Made by a program: the position numbers and the translations under genes
The notes under the pieces: generated by a model
Databases searched by the model: none
What the model was told of the DNA's origin: nothing
Seen by the model: only the letters and a program-made list of their open reading frames with translations
Origin: Bidens hawaiensis
Lineage: Eukaryota; Streptophyta; Magnoliopsida; Asterales; Asteraceae
Assembly: GCA_021521415.1 (NCBI GenBank)
Contig: JAIQDT010006501.1
Coordinates: forward strand, 62,001-126,000
DNA length: 64,000 bases
Direction of reading: 5' to 3'
Shown: positions 13,219 through 24,784 of the stretch, in pieces
How the letters are laid out: each line of letters opens with the position of its first letter
How positions within the stretch are numbered: position 1 is the stretch's first letter

Positions 13219-13303
13219 TCATACTTCCTTTATCGCGGGCTTTAGTCCCATTCCTCTCGACAACTTATAAAATTTATCCGTGCTTAAGCCTTTTGTTAAC
13301 GGG
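13219..13303 (-). pseudogene. 3' end of Copia pol, split off by solo LTR
   Basis: Minus-strand frame continuing pol after the nested insertion: ADPL at 15268 resumes here as TKGLS...RGMGLKP and ends at a TGA at 13219-13221. This is the usual C-terminus of Copia RNase H. The join across the ACGGG target-site duplication proves that the 13304-15267 block was inserted into pol. Confidence 0.9.
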
Positions 13304-15267
13304 TGTCACACCCCCAATCTAGGCCAAGGAGTGCGACACAATAGTTGGTACCATGTTTGTAAATAAATCAGAGTTACGTTTATTTGCGGAAGACTTATAA
13401 ATTACAAGGATCGAAAGTGTAATATTTATATTTACAAACAAAAGATGGGATTATAAAGATACCCGTTTAAGTTGTACAAAAGATTACTTGTTTATATTTT
13501 ACAAAAACATCATATATATTAAGTTCACAAAATGAATCCGAGCCATCGGATATATCAAAGCACTTAGACACTCCAAGTGCTAAGCTTGTTCACCTGCAAA
13601 ATGTAATAAAATACGTCAGCAACGAATGCTGGTGAACATGTTGACGCAAAAATACTTTCTTTTACTTAATTACCCCTCGAGGCTACGCCTGCCTCGGCCC
13701 AACGTGGCTTAGGAATAACCAAGTTAAATAATACATTATAAACTAGAGCCTCTACACTAGGTCACCTCACGAACACCGCAGCGTTCGACTTAGTTAAGTA
13801 CCCGTAAATATACACAACGGTCGTACTCCCTGCAGGAGAGCGTCCTACGACCAATGGTGGTGCGATCATGCCCATACATCGCATAGTACCACCTATGTAA
13901 GGATCCAGACATATGTATTCCACAGCCTGAGGGCTAGGTTCATACCCATAGTTATAACGGTTTTAGGAACACATAGTTCCTTGTAAACAATTTCATATAA
14001 CAAATTTGACTCATTTGAAAACAAGTTTAAAAGTATGGGGGCGTATTCACATTGTCTCTTTAGGATTGGCTTCACTCACCGTCCAAGGGTCTTTCCCTTA
14101 TTTTATCTCTAACCTATAGTTACGAGTATAAATGTTAGTCGGATACACGATCCGGCTTAAGACCTTTAGTCTTATATCTCAATCCTCGATTGAACCTTTA
14201 GTTCAATTCTTTATTTACTTGAAAACCTCTTGTTTAAAAGTAAACTGTAAACCTTTAGTTTATATAAAAACCCGACGTTTCTTCTTCTTTGAGAAACGTA
14301 ATCTTTTTTTTTTATTATTTAAGAATACTCTTTATTCATTAAATAATACTTTCATAACAAAGATTATGCATACATACTTACACACATATGTATATAACAA
14401 TATTCAATATTCATACTTTCATATTATTTCTTTGTTATGTTTATTCTTCTTTTCTTTTATCGAGGTATCGAGTATATCCTCGACTTAAGGCCTAAGCCTT
14501 TGAATATAATGTTAAATTATATTAAATTCATTATTACGCCTAACCTTAGTGGCGTATGAAAATTTAAGGGACTTGAGCAGCACTCCAACGCAGCTTTACT
14601 TTGCTCGATACGCGAATCGAGGAACACCAAACTTCAACACCCGGTGGCACAAACTTCAAGACTCATTGCCAACAATGGATTATGGCACGTTTATCGAGGT
14701 GGAGGGTGGCACAACTTCGAAGGAAATGTTGATACACAATTGAAGGTTTGGGACACACTCAACAATGGATTATGGCACGTTTATCGAGGTAGATCGAGTA
14801 TACAATTGTCGGGATGTAGTGAGATGTTTGAGAGAGAGTTAAGAACTCAGTTTGGTGTGTGAAAAATGAAATCCCGGAGGTTGCTATTTATAGACAAATT
14901 TTTGGACCCCATCACGGTACGCGATGGGTCACTGGACAGACCTATCGCGTACCGCGATATAGGTCTGTCGAGTCATGCCTATAGGCTTGCCAAGTGTCGA
15001 CACGTGGCGACACGTGGCAGCAGTGTTGCCACATGGTGACACGTGGCAGCACCTGGTGCCACTGTGTGCCACGTGGCACACGTGTCACAATGTGTCAAGT
15101 ACCCCATCGCGGTACGCGATAGGGTTCTCTTTTGACTCATCGCATAGCGCGATGGGTCAGGAAAACCAAATTTTCAATTTAAACCCTCAAGTTTGGATTT
15201 TTGGCAATTTTAGTCCCTAGACTTTGGAAAGTTGATACTTTGAACTTGAAATTGTCACGATGTTACA
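13304..15267 (-). mobile_element. Solo LTR (1,964 bp), probably of a Ty3/gypsy element
   Basis: Bounded by TGTAACATC...GTGTGACA on the minus strand and flanked by the 5-bp duplication ACGGG (13299-13303 and 15268-15272) inside the pol gene of the Copia element. It has no protein domain. It carries a TATAAATA box on the minus strand (14885-14892) and arrays of short repeats (CGCGATRGGTC and CACGTGGC words at about 14920-15140). The same TGTAACATC start, size and design occur in the element at 55483-57667, so they are related LTRs. Long LTRs starting TGTAACA are typical of chromovirus-type gypsy elements. A single LTR with an intact duplication implies LTR-LTR recombination. Confidence 0.85.
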
Positions 15268-18200
15268 ACGGGTCTGCAATGTTATCTTCTGACCTCACAT
15301 GGTCAATCGTGATAACACCCGTTGACAGTAGTTGTCGTATCATGTTATGTCTACGTCTCATATGCCTTGATTTGCCATTATACATTGAACGTTGAGATCT
15401 ACCTATTGCAGACTCACTGTCACAATGTATGCAAATTGCCAACAACGGCTTTGGCCATTGTGGAATGTCTTTCACGAATTGACGTAGCCATTCTGCCTCT
15501 TCCCTAGATTTGTCTAAGGCAATGAATTCAGACTCCATTGTGGATCTAGCAATTACAGTTTGTTTGGATGATTTCCAAGATATTGCTGCCCCACCAAGTA
15601 GGAACACGTACCCACTTGTTGATTTGGAATCTTTCATATCCGAAATCCAATTCGCATCAGTATACCCTTCGATCACAGCTGGATGGTTGGTATAATGCAA
15701 ACCATAGTCTCTTGTGTATCTTATGTACCTAAGCACCCTTATAATAGCTTTCCAATGTTGAACACTTGGATTGCTAGTATATCTACTTAGCCTACTCACC
15801 GTGTATGCTAAATCGGGTCTCGTACATGTCATGAGATACATTAGACTTCCAATGATTCTTGAATACTTTAATTGAGCAACTGGCTCAGCTCTATTTTTAC
15901 ATAGATGTAGAGTAGTGTCAACAGGAGAACGAGCCACTCGCTTGTCTTCCTTGTTGAATTTTTCAAGAATCTTCTCGACATAGTGTGCTTGACTCAAAGT
16001 AAGACCTTCTTTGATTTTAATGATTTTTATTCCAAGAATAGTATCAACTAAACCCATGTCTTTCATGTCAAATCGTGCCTTTAACATGTCTTTTGTAGAT
16101 TGGACCATTTTATCATTACTCCCAATGATAAGCATGTCATCCACATAAAGGCATAAAATAACATAACCTCCATTTGTGTTTTTAACATAAAAACATTTAT
16201 CACACTCATTAATTTTGAAACCATTGCCAATCATGACTTGGTCAAACTTTTGGTGTCATTGTTTTGGAGCTTGCTTCAAGCCATACAAAGACTTGATGAG
16301 TTTGCATACTTTGCCCTTTTGACTAGGGGCGGAGAAACCCTCAGGTTGCTCCATGTATATCTCTTCTTCCAAATCACCATTTAGAAAAGCCGTTTTTACA
16401 TCCATTTGGTGCATTTCCAAACTTCGTAAAGACGTGATTGCAAGAACCAACCTTATAGAGGTTATACGTGTTACAGGTGAGTAAGTATCAAAATAGTTTA
16501 GACCTTCTTTTTGTCTAAAACCTTTGATCACTAGCCTCGCCTTGTATTTATCAATGCTTCCATCGGCTTTCATCTTCTTTTTGAATATCCAACGATATCC
16601 AAGTGGTTTGCAACCAACTGGAAGATCTACCAATTCCCAAGTATGATTTTGTAAGATCGAATCAATTTCATTCTTGATTACTTCTTTCCATTGAGGTCCT
16701 TCAGGTGAGATCACCGCTTCATGGTAGGTATTAGGTTCACCTTCAACCATAAAGCTTACGAAGTCAGGACCAAAGAATTTTGCAACCTTTTGTCTTTTGC
16801 TTCGTCTTAAATCACCATCCTCAGTCTCAGCCGTTCATGTGTTCCTTCATGAACCAAGTCGTCATTTTGTGTTGACGAGCTTGCACCTACATCATTCGCT
16901 CGTGATGATGAGGCCTCATGTGTGTGTCCTAACTTAGGAAACACGTGCTCAAAATACGAGACAGTATTGGGGCTCGCCTCCATGAAAGTGTTTACGTGTA
17001 CATTTGGATTTTTGGATTCATGTACCAAAAACCGATGTGCACTACTATTGTGAGCATATCCAATGAAAATTCAATCAACAGTTTTGGGACCAATCCTAAG
17101 AGCCTTAGGAGGTGGTACGATGACTTTAGCTAGGCACCCCCACACTTTCATGTATTTGTACGAAGGTTCTCTTCCCTTCCATAACTTATAAGGAGTCCCG
17201 TCCCTATTCTTGAGAGGTATCTTATTTAAAAGATAATTTGCCGTTAAAATGGCATCCCCCCACATGTCATGGCTCACCCCAGAACTAACCAACATGGCAT
17301 TCATCATCTCTTTCAATGTACGGTTCTTTCGTTCCGCCATGCCATTTGATTGTGGAGAATAAGGAGCGGTTAATTCATGTATTATGCCACTTTGTGCGCA
17401 TAAATCCGCAAATGGTGAAACGTATTCACCTCCTCGATCGCTTCTCACACGTTTTATTTTCTTGTTAAGTTGTAACTCAACTTCATTTTTAAACAAGATA
17501 AATTTTTCTATTGCTTCATCTTTACTTTTAAGTAAATATACATAGCAATATTTTGAGAAATCATCAATAAACGTGATGAAATATTTGTTTCCCCCTCTTG
17601 TTGGGCACATTTTTAAATTGCACACATCGGTGTGAATTAAATCAAGTGTTTCGGTTATTCTTTCAGCCGATTTGAAGGATGATCTTGTAAGTTTGGATTC
17701 AACACATGTTTCGCATTTCGAGTTTGTATCAATGTGGAATGTTGGTATGCTTTTTAATTTAATTAAACGACGAAGTGAATTGAAATTTACATGTCCTAAT
17801 CTACCATGCCAAACATTTGAATTTAAAGACTCAATAATATAAGCAGAAGTAGATGCCTTATTCATTTCATTTCCAATCACGGTTACATCAAGTTTAAACA
17901 TACCATTGAGGGCATAGCCCTTACCAACATACATTCCATGCTTAGTCAAGACAGACTTGTCCGACTCAAACACTAAACGTAAACCAAACTTATTAAGTAA
18001 CCAACCCGAAACCAAATTCTTACGAATTTCGGGCACATACAAAGTGTTGCTCAAAGTAAGCTCTTTTCCCAAAGTCATCTTCAAGATCACATTCCCTTCA
18101 CCCTTGATGTCGGCCGTTGCTTGATTCCCCATAAACAACTTGGCATCACTAGCAGCCTCCTTAAAGGTGCTAAAGAGGGTCTTGTCACCACACACATGAC

Positions 18201-18483
18201 GGGTCGCACCCGTATCAATGAACCATCCTTGCGGTTTGTCCCCCACAAAATTGATTTCTTCAATCATTGCCGAGAGCTCGATGATCATTGCCACCAACGG
18301 TTCACCATTTTCATCCACCATATGCGCACGCTCACGCTTAGGCTTCTTGCATTGGTTCGCACGATGGCCATTCTCATTACAATTGTAACAAACACCTTGG
18401 AAGTTTGAAGATTGAGGTTTCTTTTTCACAACCTCCTTCTTCGGTCCAAGGTTCACCTTTCCCTTTACCTTATCCATTTTACC
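15268..18483 (-). pseudogene. Copia pol: zinc knuckle, protease, integrase, RT, RNase H
   Basis: Minus-strand domains in order: zinc knuckle CYNCNENGHRANQC at about 18340-18390; protease active site DTGATRH near 18200; pre-integrase LWHGRLGH near 17800; integrase core with the FIDDFSKY and SDRGGEY segments (17400-17600); RT with KARLV at about 16530 and catalytic YVDDM at about 16135; RNase H with YTDANW, SGYVF, STMESEF to 15268. It is broken by stops at 17071-17073 and at 16253-16255 (TGA where Trp is expected) and by a frameshift near 16800. It cannot make a working polyprotein. Confidence 0.95.
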
Positions 18484-19229
18484 CTTACCCTTATGCCCCC
18501 CTTAGAAAATTGTCCAAGTTCAACCATGTTGGCCTTAGCCATTGGCTCCACACGAGCTGATTTTTGAGCCGTTTTATTGTCTTCCTCAATTCGAAGAAGA
18601 ACAATTAATTCATCAATAGTCATCTCCTTTCGTTTGTGCTTAAGATAATTCTTAAACACAACCCAACTAGGAGGCAACTTTTCAATTATGGTTGCAACTT
18701 GGAACACTTCACTAAGTGTCATACCCTCGGCATGAATTTCATGAAGTATAACTTGTAGTTCTTGGACTTGGGTGATCACAGTCTTGGAGTCAACCATTTT
18801 AAAGTCCAAAAAACGGGCCACAACAAATTTCTTTGTTTCCGCATCTTCGGTTTTATACTTCTTGTCTAAAGACTCCCATAGTTCTTTGGCAGTCTTTATC
18901 CCACAATAGACGTTATACAATGGATCCGCCAAACCATTGAGCACGTAATTGCGACATAGAAATTCAGAATGTTTCCAAGCGTCCAAAGCACTCACACTTT
19001 AGGCATCGTCTTGGGCAGTGGGTATGGGGGCTGTTTTCTCCAAGAACTGTGCTAAGTTCAAGGTTGTTAAGCAGAAAAACATTTTCTGCTGCCACCTCTT
19101 AAAGTGGACACCCGTGAACTTTTCGGGGTTTTCAGCATGATTAGCCATTGTGGTCGCTCCCACATTGGCTGGGGTTGTCAAATGGACAGCAGGGGTAGCA
19201 TTAGAAGTGTTTGGGGTTGGTCCTGTCAT
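18484..19229 (-). pseudogene. Copia gag
   Basis: Starts at an ATG at 19229. Copia-type gag with the FTGVHFKRWQQKM and [14 protein letters not shown] motifs. A TAA stop lies at about 18996-18998. A one-base deletion in a G-run near 18500 shifts the frame just before the lysine-rich linker and zinc knuckle of the next segment. Confidence 0.9.
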
Positions 19230-19299
19230 TCTTGCAACACATAAAACAGACCAAGTTAGTAACTTAGAAAAAAATTCAGAAAATTCTGAAATTTGCGAG

Positions 19300-19800
19300 A
19301 TAAAGTTATCCCGTGCGAGATAGCTTTATATCGTGCGAGATAACAAAACCAGCCCAAAAAAGGAGCCTTTTCTGATTTCATAATGCTAAACCAAGAACGA
19401 ATCTGTCTAAGTCCAACTTTGAAGATCCAATTCTTGATTCTGAGACCAAAACAGAAAAGAAAAAACCGTTTTTAAAACATATACTATTTTTAAACAAAAC
19501 TGGTTTGGATCAAAATAGAATAGTTTCTGAAAATTTAAACAAAGTTTTCACGATAAGCTATCTCGTGCTAGATAGCCAAAAACAGCCCAAAAGAGGAGCC
19601 TTTTCTGATTTCAGAATGTTAAACCAAAAACGAATCTGTCTAAGTCCAACTTTGAAGATCCAATTCTTGATTCTGAGACCAAAACAGAAAAGAAAAAACT
19701 GTTTTTAAAACATATATTATTTTGAAATAAAACTGGTTTGGATCAAAACAGAATAGTTTCTGAAACTTTAAACAAATTTTTCACGAAACGGTTTTAAAAA
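19300..19800. repeat. Copia leader, two tandem units of about 232 bp
   Basis: The run from AGCCCAAAA / AGGAGCCTTTTCTGATTTC through CCAACTTTGAAGATCC to GAATAGTTTCTGAAA occurs twice (from 19351 and from 19583). It lies in the untranslated leader between the 5' LTR and gag, so the transcript leader has been lengthened by a tandem duplication. Confidence 0.8.
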
Positions 19801-19814
19801 TATTGTTTTAAGAT

Positions 19815-20382
19815 AGTAGGAACCGAATTCGTGAATTGAGTAAATAAACAGAAAATTAACAAAAAGTTTTATTACTCATACAATACAATACAAGAATCTG
19901 AAATACAATACAGAATCAAAGAAATAAACTAAATACAATACGAAAAAAATGTAAACGGTTTGGCTGAGGATCGTGTTGAACACGAGGCCCTTAAGACAAT
20001 ATTTCGAGTCTCCCAAGAGAACTCGTTGTTTCCCAGGGTACAACAGCCGGAGCAGTAGTACTGCCGGAGTTAACCGTAAACCTGAAAAAGGTTCGAATAA
20101 AAGAAACCAGAAATGTAGAAGAAGAAGAAGTTGGAAAAACCTTGCAACAATGCTTTTGTTGTTTGTAAGGTTTGGTGTGTGTTGCAACTTAGTTTACCTC
20201 TCTATTTATAGAGGAAAAATAAGGCACAAGTTCTCCATCCCACCAATGTGGGATACACCACTATAGTATTTTCTTTCAAATACACACAATCACACATCGA
20301 TATCTCATTCATCAATGTCTATTAGTGTGCATTTGTTGTATCATAACAACCTACTAATGCACACGTAACAAATTTTCCAACA
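19815..20382 (-). repeat. Copia 5' LTR
   Basis: Full-length partner of 12094-12663. The minus-strand TATAAATAG box is at about 20204-20212. Its inner border is AGTAGG instead of TGTAGG, a mutation of the terminal dinucleotide. Followed by CTAAC. Confidence 0.95.
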
Positions 20383-20630
20383 CTAACTAGTTACGTCAAT
20401 TTGTTAGAATTATGTTAGCCCAAAATTCTTTTCCGTACTTATCTTATTTCACTTATAAGAGGTAGCATGAGGAAAGTTGATCCCACTTGCTAATGAAGAA
20501 ACCAAACAACGACAATGTTGACGATAAATAATAAAGTCGAGCTTAAAAATGTATTGTATTTTTTTAGTTTTGAAAATTAAAAGAATAAATATAAAATATG
20601 CTTTATTCTGTTTAATAAAAAATGAGCAAA

Positions 20631-21107
20631 CTTGTCATTTCCAATGTGTGTAGTGGTAAACAATTTTTTAATGGAGACCTAAGTTCAAATCCCACTAACA
20701 ACACTTTCGAGGGGACATGGGTGGCTCAATGAAGAAATACTGAGATCTTTGAATTCGATCCTTAAGGTGTTCGGGTTTTACCACCAGTGGGCTTCGGGTG
20801 GGTGGGTTCTCCCCGAAACTTAAGATAATCTTTGAGTTCGATCCTTAGGGCGTTCGGGTTTTACCATCAGTGGACTTCGACTTCGGGTGGGTGGGTTTTC
20901 CCCGAAACTGAAGATAATCGATCTTTGAGTTCGATCCTTAGGGCGTTCGGGTTTTACCACCAGTGGGTTTCGGGTGGGTGGGTTTTCCCCGAAACTGAAG
21001 ATAACTTGGAGGTACGGCTGTGTTGTGCTAGCTGGCGGTGACCTTTTGTCATTGGGTCACCTGGCCTGTACGGAGTACCTAGGCAATTCTGTTTGTTGGT
21101 CGTTCAA
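20631..21107 (+). mobile_element. tRNA-derived SINE with 14-bp target-site duplication
   Basis: Flanked by a perfect direct repeat AAAAAATGAGCAAA (20617-20630 and 21108-21121). The head has a box A-like TGTGTAGTGG near 20645 and a box B-like AGTTCAAATCC near 20692, the internal RNA polymerase III promoter of a tRNA-derived SINE. The right end runs into A-rich sequence. The body carries an internal tandem triplication. Relative of the piece at 31915-32110. Confidence 0.85.
20744..21003 (+). repeat. Three tandem units (about 83-94 bp) in the SINE body
   Basis: Units start at GATCTTTGAATTCGATCC (20744) and GATCTTTGAGTTCGATCC (20827 and 20921). Each runs through GTTCGGGTTTTACC and GGTGGGTTTTCCCCGAAAC. 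The middle unit is longer by a duplicated GACTTC. The related SINE near 32 kb has one unit. Confidence 0.85.
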
Positions 21108-21534
21108 AAAAAATGAGCAAATAAACAGAAAGAAGCAACCAGACATTCATCAATATTGCTATGGAAGTTCTTAACGTAATGAAGAAGGCTGTCAATATGG
21201 GGATCTACAAAAAAGATATCTTTACCAAATGGTGGGCCAACGGTTAGCCACATGTTTTATGCAGGCGATGCATTAAGATGTTTTTTTTTTTCATTTTGTC
21301 TGGGTTGAAAGTTAGCGTTCACAAAAGCAAAGTGTTTGGGGGTAAGCCTCCTTGTTCATGAAATGCCAATTAAGCCGGGGTTTTTTTCCCTTCACGTACG
21401 TCAGACTCAAAATTGGGGCAAATACGAACTTAAATGCTAGCTAGAAACCTGTGATTGATAGATTCGCAGGCAGGTTGTGGCATTTCATATCGGTTGGGGA
21501 GGAGAAGAAAGTCTTCTTTATAATAAAAAGAGTG

Positions 21535-21675
21535 ATACATTCACCATCATCATGTGTTTTGTACGCTTAATGGTAACGGATGAGAGAATAACTCCATAGT
21601 TAAGTGTGCTTAGATGAAAATAGTATTAGGATGGGTGACTTCCTGAGAAGTCTTCACATGGGCAACCAAAAAATA
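21535..21675 (+). pseudogene. 5S rRNA-derived sequence
   Basis: AGTTAAGTGTGCTTAG, TAGTATTAGGATGGGTGAC and CTGAGAAGTC follow the order and spacing of the 3' two thirds of plant 5S rRNA (AGTTAAGCGTGCTTGGG, GTACTAGGATGGGTGACC, CTGGGAAGTC). The preceding bases from about 21535 align more weakly. Many substitutions rule out a functional gene. It lies inside the LINE relic, so it may be a 5S-derived SINE or a retrocopied 5S RNA. Confidence 0.75.
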
Positions 21676-21768
21676 ATTCGTGAGGCTGGGTTGTTCCAAT
21701 TGGAAAACAAATGTGGCAACCAAAAATAAATATGTGAGACTGGGTTGTTACAATTGGAAAGCAAAGGT
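21661..21768 (+). repeat. 54-bp tandem duplication
   Basis: GGCAACCAAAAA...GGCTGGGTTGTTCCAATTGG at 21661 is repeated with a few changes at 21715. Immediately follows the 5S-like piece. Confidence 0.8.
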
Positions 21769-21870
21769 TTTATCTTTAGCCGGAAGAATCACACTTATAA
21801 AAATTGTCATTAGAAATCTCCCAACACATTACTTGCCTTTGTATAAGTAACCATGCCTTGCAAGCATAAA

Positions 21871-23292
21871 GAGAACGTGGTCAGGATGCTGCATTTGTTA
21901 TTATTTCCTTTATTTCTTCATGTTGCAGTAGGTTTATGATAGTAGTTATTTTATTTCAGTTACATGTCTTTTGGTTTGCTATTTAAACAAAGTGTTTAGT
22001 TATGGGAATGATTGAAAAATATGATTTGAAAAATTATTTCTTATTATCTTGGACTATTTGATTAACGATTAGGTTCGTATCAAGTCATCAGCACGTTCGA
22101 ATGTATTAGTCGGAAATTCTAATAGGAGGCTGTGGTTCTAGAAAGAAAATTAGGTGGGTCTCATGAGAAAAGACAATGATGCCCAAAAGGGGTGGGTGAG
22201 TGGGTGTGTGTGTGCGGGTGGTGTGGGGGGGGGGGGTAGTTTAAAAGAAACAAATGCAACACTCTCTAACGAAATGGTGGTGGAGATATAAAGCACACCC
22301 TCAAACTTGGGCCAAACTCATTAATGCAATCTATGGTGGTGTAAGAGCATTTTCATGTCCTATAAATATGAGTTAGTTTTGTAAATTATATTGTATTATT
22401 ATAACTATTGTGCAAATGCAATAAACGACCCAACCACCGAAATTGTGTGAAAAATGGAATAACGACCGGACTTACGTATTAATTTGGGTATCTTTCGGTG
22501 TAAGTTAGGTCGTCAACGGTTAAAGGACTGAGACCGAGAAAATGATGAAGACGATGGAGTGAGTTCCGGGGACTTCACATCGGTGTACTACTCCATGGTG
22601 GTGGTAGTTCCTCTTTTTTCTTTTATCCTGAAACGGTGAACCGTGATAGGACCTTTGTTTAGCACACATGATTCCACGACGGTCCAATTAGTGTACTCGC
22701 CATTGGCCACTCCATATTTTTATCGGGTTGGTCTCTGTTTTTTTGGTTTGTCAGATCATTGTCATCATATCCTCCAAATTTATGTGAAGGAAGTTTGTAA
22801 ATTATAGGATGAGGTTTTGAGTGATTGTGATGTAAATTATAAGGTGGAGAGAGAAAATGTAGTGATTTTTTATAAATATGGGGAAACAAAGTTTGCCCCA
22901 AACACAAGTTTCAAAAAATACAATAAAATCACATTACATATTATTTTCAAGTCTGCCTTCAAACACTTACGTTAATCAACTCGAGTTACTCGGGTTTTGT
23001 AAGGTTTTGAGTTTTTAGGACCGAAGAATTGACCCGAAATCGAAATTTTTGAGTTTCTAGGACTGAAATAGAACATTGAACTTTAGGCTATGTCAGGGTT
23101 CAAGTTTTATAGGGTCGGTTTTCTCGGGTTTTTCGATCCGGTCCTAAATATGATCACACCTAGTTATGAATGGTTGTGAGTAAAAGAGAGAGAAAAGTTA
23201 CATTGTTCACGTCGTATTTTTTTAATATATTTTTGAAAGTAGTTGTGAGTGGAAGATAGTGAAAAAATAATAATAAATGTGTAATAAAGTAA
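21871..23292. other. Intergenic, with a GT/G-rich run
   Basis: No gene seen. A GTGTGTGTGCGGGTGG... run leading into a 13-G tract lies at about 22195-22236. The phrase GAGCATTTTCATG near 22345 may be one end of a larger old MITE. Confidence 0.5.
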
Positions 23293-23881
23293 GACTACTC
23301 CCATTGGTGATTTTTGCCTAAGAGATCGGACCAAAAAAAAAAATTAAAAAAGCCATGACTAGTTCATGACCACGATCAAGATTGCAAACAAAGTTTGGAG
23401 ATAGTGGAATCCAAGTGTCACACTTGGGTTGGTTGCTTTTTATTTTATTTTTTGATTTTTCTCTTAACATAATTCATTTTAATTATAATTTGATTTTTCT
23501 TAAATAACTTATAATATTTAAAATTTTAAAAAATTTAAAAACACAATCTTGTTTAGTTTTTTTTTGTGAACATTCAAGTATAAATTTTATAAAAAACAAA
23601 GTTCGTTTCAAAATTTGCATTTTTAATACAAATTAAATATTAACATTATCTTCGTCACCACATGTCACGATTTTATATTTAAAAAAAATATAATTACTTA
23701 ATTATATTTATATAGTTAATCAAAACTAATTATAAATTGAATTTATTTAATAAAAAAAGGATGAGATTGGGTTGTTAATGAGAGTAAAAGATTGGAGTGA
23801 GTTAAATTTTGTAGATTGAATAGAGAGAAATTAATTTTATAATGTGGGATTGAGATTGTGAGATTGTTAATGAGAGTAGTC
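23293..23881. mobile_element. PIF/Harbinger (Tourist-like) MITE, 589 bp
   Basis: Terminal inverted repeats GACTACTCCCATTGG at the left and, inverted, GACTACTCTCATTAAC at the right. Flanked by TAA on both sides (23290-23292 and 23882-23884), the 3-bp TWA duplication of this superfamily. AT-rich interior, no transposase. Confidence 0.85.
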
Positions 23882-24402
23882 TAATATTTAATTGAACATA
23901 AGAAATATAAATAGTAGTGTAATTATATGAATATGAATAAGTAATTGGCTGGAAATGCTCCAAGAACTTTAAAAATTGTCCCGATAATCAAAGCAAATTT
24001 TGGAGGGTATTGCTAAATGTACCATTTCTACTGAATGTACTCCCACCTTTATAACTTATCAAATTACTTACTATTTTTATTTAACATTATAAACATGTAT
24101 ATTAGTCTCTTTAACATATTTTTCACGTAACAGTCTCCATTAAACTATCAAATCGAAAACTATTAAGTTATTATTACTATATTTGTATGACTATCAATAT
24201 TGTAATACTATTAATGTCACTCTCTCATACACACGCATATAGTTTTGTAAATATAATAATGCATAGACACTCATAATATTATTATGATTAAGTACAATAT
24301 ACAAAAAGAGAGAAAAACTAAAAAATAAAAATAAAAAATTTATAGTTTTATATTTAATTATTTTAAAAAGAGACTATAGAATGAAATTAATGTTAGAGGG
24401 GG

Positions 24403-24764
24403 TGTTGGCCCTGTTTAGTTTTACATTAATAGGCTTATGTATTAGATTAATTTATCATGTATCGTTTATTTGCTTTCGTTTAGTTTATTGTATTAGGTCG
24501 TAGGCCATAAACTATGTAAATGCCCCTTTGGCCGGCCATGAGGCCCATGAAATAAACCGAGGTGCATGGGTATAAATAGGCCGGAAACTATTCACACATG
24601 CACCACAAGATTCCCAACCTACATTCTCTCTACCTTTACTACTTTCTCTCTTTATTATTTTCTTACCATTCTTAATCCGAGATCATAGTAGCATCAGTGA
24701 TTTCCGCCCATTGGTGTTGCGGGTTGATTCGTACAAGTTGTTATATACATTTCAGGAACCTACA
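24403..24764 (+). mobile_element. Possible solo LTR with promoter
   Basis: Starts TGTTGGCCC and contains a TATAAATAGG box at about 24572, followed by a pyrimidine-rich leader and ends near ...TACA. This matches the design of a Copia LTR of about 360 bp. I could not find a target-site duplication, so the right border is uncertain. Could instead be an orphan promoter. Confidence 0.45.
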
Positions 24765-24784
24765 AGGAGAGTAATATTATGTTA

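Larger units (their letters stand above)
12094..20382 (-). mobile_element. Complete but dead Ty1/Copia LTR retrotransposon
   Basis: Two near-identical LTRs (12094-12663 and 19815-20382) bound an interior that encodes gag-pol on the minus strand. The whole is flanked by a perfect 5-bp target-site duplication, CTAAC at 12089-12093 and 20383-20387. A polypurine tract adjoins the 3' LTR (12664-12671). The integrase-before-RT domain order defines Copia. Stops and a frameshift inactivate it, and a solo LTR is inserted in the pol end. I saw no standard methionine-tRNA primer-binding site next to the 5' LTR; that border is mutated (AG instead of TG on the plus strand). By eye the LTRs differ at roughly 19 of about 570 sites, so insertion was not recent but well after the family's origin. 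Confidence 0.95.
21150..21870 (+). pseudogene. LINE (non-LTR) reverse-transcriptase relic
   Basis: In broken plus-strand frames I read PTVSHMFYAGDAL (the YADD active site changed to YAGD, about 21232-21270), LKVSVHKSKVFG at about 21303-21340, KPVIDRFAGRLWHF at about 21446-21485, and NWKAKVLSLAGRITLIK then NLPTHYLPLY at about 21753-21848. This is the usual C-terminal half of a plant LINE RT, in order. It is interrupted by stops, frameshifts and the 5S-like piece at 21535-21675. Confidence 0.75.

Noticed and set aside
21535..21675. Functional 5S rRNA gene
   Set aside because: Too many substitutions, a degenerate 5' third, a single copy and no 5S spacer context.
22345..23960. Large MITE bounded by GAGCATTTTC and GAAATGCTC
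   Set aside because: The termini pair, but the flanking trinucleotides differ (TAA and CAA) and the interior shows no further pairing. Too weak to call.
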